From the NCBI GenBank assembly GCA_020722405.1, contig DYKW01000085.1, forward strand, positions 1-7,531: a stretch of 7,531 nt of DNA. The letters run 5' to 3'. A program made the position numbers and the translations under genes. Positions 5,226 to 7,531 of the stretch are shown in pieces (the stretch's first letter is position 1; the number at the start of each line of letters is the position of its first letter). A model generated the notes under the pieces. It made no database searches. It saw nothing but the letters and a program-made list of their open reading frames with translations, and was not told the origin of the DNA. This DNA comes from Anaerolinea thermophila (GTDB lineage Bacteria; Chloroflexota; Anaerolineae; Anaerolineales; DRKV01).

Positions 5226-7183
5226 TTAGCGATTACCGTAGGTGTTCATCTCGGCATTGCGATTGTGATCGCTGGTTTGGGCTGGATCACGCATTCCGCC
5301 AGTGTGACACCAACCGGTTTTGTGTCCGTGGTTGCTGGCTCCAGATAACTGGGCAGCCCACTTCTCGACTACGCCGTCTTCTGGGTCATCCAGGATGGGG
5401 TCGGTTGCCATGTTGCAGTAATCCCAGCGCCACCAGACATCTTCATCGGAGGTTGTCCAGTAGTGTAGGCGGCCGCGGGCCCATGAGGGGATGCCGGAAA
5501 GCCACAATGCGGCGCCATCGTAAGTTAAATCCCAGTTCGAGCCGCAGCCCACTCCAAAGATTTCACCCAGCAACGCCAGGTTACCGGCTAAAGCGGTGCC
5601 TTGATAGGGCGTACCCACCGATTGAATCAGCCGTGAGCCACTGGAGTAGTCCAGGCCGCTCCAGTAGTAGGTGTATAGATGGAGAGAAGCCGCGCCGCCT
5701 TGACTGTGTGCCACGATTCCAAAGGAGGAATACTGCGCTCCAAAATCGCGAATCAGGCGCGCAAACTGGTCGTGCGTGCGGTTTTGATGATAATCCTGGA
5801 AAACTGCATAATTGCTAAAGTCGGAGGTTGGCCAGGGGTTGCTGCCGGCGCAATATCCATGCACCAGCATCAATTTGCCAGTTGTCGCCTGGGTCTGCAT
5901 GTGCAGTGGACGCGGTCCCATGAGCATTTCCTCGCTGACGGTTTGCACTCGCTCCAGCATTCGAGTATCCAGTACTGGGGTTTTCAACTCGACCCTGGTT
6001 TGCTCGCCAAGCGGGATAGCGGTATCGACATCCTGCAGGCGTACATTGCGCAATTCAAACGGCCCGCCGACCTGGCTATAGGCGAGCCAGCGGATATCGA
6101 AGGTGAGTCGCACGGCTTGCCCCTCCACGGTCGTCAGACCGCCAAACCAGCCCACCGGGGCAGGTTGACCTTTGGCACCTCGCCCCCACATCTCGGCGTA
6201 GGCTTGTACGGTGCTGCCAGGGGATAGCCCCTCCACTGGCAGGGAGATAGCCCAGCGGTTGGCGTTGAGCGTTTCGGCTACTGCACCTTTGCCGATACGA
6301 GCCGAAGTATTCAGCACGGGGAAGAAGTGCTCGCTGGTGCGCAATAGTGCTTTGCCGGAAGGTGTGGTTGCTTTAACGCGTATTTGTGCAGTGTACTCAC
6401 CAGGGGTTTGGGCAGTAAACCACATGCCGTACACACTGTCTCCCGCGGCACCGTCTGCGTGATGGCCATCATCAAACATCAAGAACGAGTGTTCACGTCC
6501 ATCGGGAAATTGCACTTTGGCTACCGCCGACTGAATGATTTGGGAAAGCGCTTTGGCGCGTCCTGTGCTTTGATCGTATAAATAGGCCACCAGCCCAATG
6601 CGCTCACCTATCCGTAAATCGTACGTTGAGAGGTGCGCATACAGCCGGTAGGGGCTATCACTAGACACCAGCAAATAGCCGTCGGTGCTTTTGCCCGCGG
6701 GTTGGGTTGCTTGCACTTGAAAATGCCATAGCCCCGGCGTACCACCTTCGACGCGGTATACCTCTGCCGGAAACGTCTCTCCCTCTAGCCCAAAAGCGGC
6801 TTGTGAGGTTGTCATACTCAGTGATTCCGCTCCCTGGGCATCTTTGCCGGGCGCTTGCAGATGCATTTCCCAGTGTTGCCCTTGGGGAGCAAAGAGCAGC
6901 ACGGTCAGCCCTTCGGTGCTGTCCACCGGTATACTGCCTTGCCAGGCCCAGCCGCCTTGTCCATTGGGGCTGAGGTGTATCGGCAGCATAGCCGTGCGAG
7001 ACGAAATGCCGTGTTCTGCCGGAGATGGCAGATTCATTGTGCCTGCCAGCACTTCCTCGGCGGGGCCGCCCAATTGCTTGAAGGGGGAATCGGCTACTGC
7101 CGGCGCCGGATTTGTGACGGGTGCAGCGCCACAAGCAGGATAGAGAGTAGTGTGAGCAGCATGATGCCGCTTCGCAAACGCAT
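5226..7183 (-). CDS. Ig-like/alpha-beta hydrolase lipoprotein esterase, frameshifted near 7136
   Basis: This is a probable surface-anchored esterase or lipase. Read from ATG 7183, the protein opens with a signal peptide ending LLTLLSIL. The body is one base out of frame and resumes at 7136 with ACGAAPVTNPAP, giving lipobox I-L-A-C, a Pro/Ala linker and 652 residues in all. Numbers below use the joined protein. Ig-like regions span about 70-290, with the acidic loop DDGHHADGAAGDSVYG (238-253) typical of choice-of-anchor-X proteins. A second beta domain lies at about 295-405 (FDIRWLA...GPFELRNVRLQD, DUF4785-like). The alpha/beta-hydrolase domain runs from about 437 to the end: HGYCAG oxyanion region (442), nucleophile Ser494 in AHSQGG, likely acid Asp603 in EDGVVE and His627 in WCHTGG. 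Substrate is unknown. The body alone is open from 7136 down. Confidence 0.85.
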
Positions 7184-7191
7184 GGTCCCTT

Positions 7192-7200
7192 ACCTCCTTT
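7192..7200 (-). promoter_or_regulatory. Ribosome binding site that fixes the lipoprotein start at 7183
   Basis: On the - strand, AAAGGAGGT sits 8 nt before ATG 7183. It is one of the best sites in the window. It shows that translation begins at 7183 with a signal peptide rather than at the TTG (7073), which opens the body frame but has no such site. Confidence 0.85.
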
Positions 7201-7222
7201 GCTGTATCATGGAACCGTTTTT

Positions 7223-7247
7223 GCGCTGTCGTTAAAAAAGACAGCGC
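7223..7247. repeat. Inverted repeat in the lipoprotein 5' untranslated region
   Basis: GCGCTGTC (7223-7230) and GACAGCGC (7240-7247) are perfect complements around GTTAAAAAA. Outside them, TTTTT (7218-7222) and AAAAA (7252-7256) also complement each other with a 4-base offset. Neither strand continues into a T-tract after the stem, so it is not a plain terminator. It lies between the candidate promoter and the ribosome binding site and could be an RNA hairpin or an operator. Confidence 0.5.
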
Positions 7248-7258
7248 ACCGAAAAACT

Positions 7259-7272
7259 AACGCGGCCGCGTT
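7259..7272. repeat. Perfect 14-base palindrome
   Basis: AACGCGGCCGCGTT reads the same on both strands, with no loop. It lies 11 bases from the inverted repeat at 7223-7247 and downstream of the candidate promoter on the - strand. A protein binding site is possible; it may also be chance in GC-rich DNA. Confidence 0.45.
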
Positions 7273-7310
7273 GCCGTCTTTCGCTGTTCCGGCAGAGAAG
7301 CCGCAGGTAG

Positions 7311-7339
7311 ATTATTGCACAAATTGAAGGTGAAATCAA
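7311..7339 (-). promoter_or_regulatory. Candidate promoter for the lipoprotein gene
   Basis: On the - strand, TTGATT (7339-7334) is separated by 17 bases from AATAAT (7316-7311), which is preceded by TGC, giving an extended -10. Transcription would start near 7304 and leave a 5' untranslated region of about 120 nt containing the two inverted repeats. Confidence 0.5.
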
Positions 7340-7397
7340 GACTTTTGAGGAACGAGGGGAAATCTTCTCGAATTTCTAGGGTGCCCCGAAACCTTTA

Positions 7398-7480
7398 ACG
7401 CAAAGTCGCCAAGATGCGAAGGTAGGCGTCAGGTGTCAGCGGGCAGCGCCTCACCCGGCTATCCGACTACCCAACCATCC
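7398..7480. repeat. Degenerate short intergenic repeats
   Basis: Three kinds of short imperfect repeats adjoin. AACGCAAAGTCGCCAAGATGCG (about 7398-7418) has a 7-8 base beat of CGCAAAG. A CGTCAGGTGTCAG segment follows at 7428-7439. On the - strand, GGATGGTTGGGTAGTC (7480-7465) and GGATAGCCGGGTGAGG (7464-7449) form an imperfect direct repeat. I recall similar filler between genes of Chloroflexota and some other bacteria, but that was not checked. Confidence 0.4.
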
Positions 7481-7531
7481 GGCGGCGTGGGAGCCGCCTC
7501 TGCTGCCCACTGAAGGGGAAACGTCCCGAAG
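7441..7531 (+). ncRNA. Possible structured RNA running off the right edge
   Basis: Nested complementary segments are visible. GGGCAGC (7441-7447) pairs with GCTGCCC (7502-7508) and encloses a perfect hairpin, GGCGGC (7481-7486) with GCCGCC (7493-7498), loop GTGGGA. Next comes GGGG (7515-7518) with TCCC (7524-7527), loop AAACG. The 3' part CACTG...GAAG vaguely recalls a cobalamin riboswitch core, but the other conserved boxes of that family are not found. Reading on the + strand, it would belong to a gene outside the window. Class and direction are uncertain. Confidence 0.25.

Larger units (their letters stand above)
7184..7531. other. Intergenic region upstream of the lipoprotein gene
   Basis: No coding region is supported in these 348 bases. 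From the lipoprotein start outward they hold its ribosome binding site, an inverted repeat (7223-7247), a 14-base palindrome (7259-7272) and a promoter candidate reading left (7311-7339). After these come an unremarkable stretch to about 7395, a block of degenerate short repeats (7398-7480) and nested inverted repeats reaching the window edge. The gene to the right is outside the window. Confidence 0.7.

Noticed and set aside
6661..7134. Third-frame open reading frame overlapping the lipoprotein N-terminal domain
   Set aside because: It is Arg/Gly-rich with no domain, and the other frame carries the Ig-like motifs continuously.
7130..7142. Programmed -1 ribosomal frameshift in the lipoprotein gene
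   Set aside because: The bases at the junction (ATCCTGCTTGTG) lack an X XXY YYZ slippery heptamer and no stimulatory hairpin is evident; an indel is simpler.
7259..7272. NotI site in the palindrome as a sign of cloning or adaptor sequence
   Set aside because: Flanking bases show no vector or adaptor sequence, and the palindrome extends three bases beyond the NotI site on each side.
7441..7531. Firm cobalamin riboswitch call
   Set aside because: Only a CACTG...GAAG-like 3' part is seen. The GGGAA, GGTG...CC and CCCGCnACTGT boxes of that family are not found upstream, and the region is cut by the window edge.

Overview
The window looks like a chromosomal segment of a Chloroflexota-like bacterium (Anaerolineae/Caldilineae type). 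That assignment is an inference from protein flavour and from degenerate short repeats in the intergenic DNA; no marker in the window proves it. Nearly every base between 249 and 7183 is in genes or short spacers.

Left part, + strand (1-852): the 3' end of a 5S rRNA with a T-tract, then a consensus sigma-70-type promoter (77-106). A leader of about 185 nt follows and contains a complete intrinsic terminator upstream of the first gene. The operon is rpsU (ribosomal protein bS21) and infA (initiation factor IF-1), closed by a strong hairpin terminator that also serves the opposing lipA. The leader terminator has a competing upstream pairing partner, so attenuation control of rpsU-infA is the main regulatory hypothesis here.

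Middle part, - strand (910-5101), in transcription order: a PlsC-like acyltransferase whose mRNA may be nearly leaderless; a hairpin; an NfeD-type membrane serine protease; a small winged-helix protein; a three-helix membrane protein of unknown function; and lipA (lipoyl synthase). From nfeD to lipA the gaps are 76, 2 and 23 nt, so these four are probably co-transcribed at least in part. The first three of these genes suggest membrane housekeeping and the last lipoate-dependent metabolism. The winged-helix/membrane-protein pair sits where a stomatin (slipin) gene would often accompany nfeD.

Right part, - strand (5226-7183): a large secreted esterase-like lipoprotein with Ig-like domains and an alpha/beta-hydrolase domain carrying a visible Ser/Asp/His triad. 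Its signal peptide and strong ribosome binding site lie one base out of frame with the body. A single missing base near 7136 restores an ideal lipobox, so this is either an assembly or sequencing indel or a real disabling mutation. Its 5' untranslated region holds two inverted repeats and a plausible promoter.

Right edge (7381-7531): no gene seen. It holds degenerate short repeats, then nested inverted repeats that may be the start of a structured RNA on the + strand running out of the window. No prophage, transposase, CRISPR array or toxin-antitoxin system is visible.
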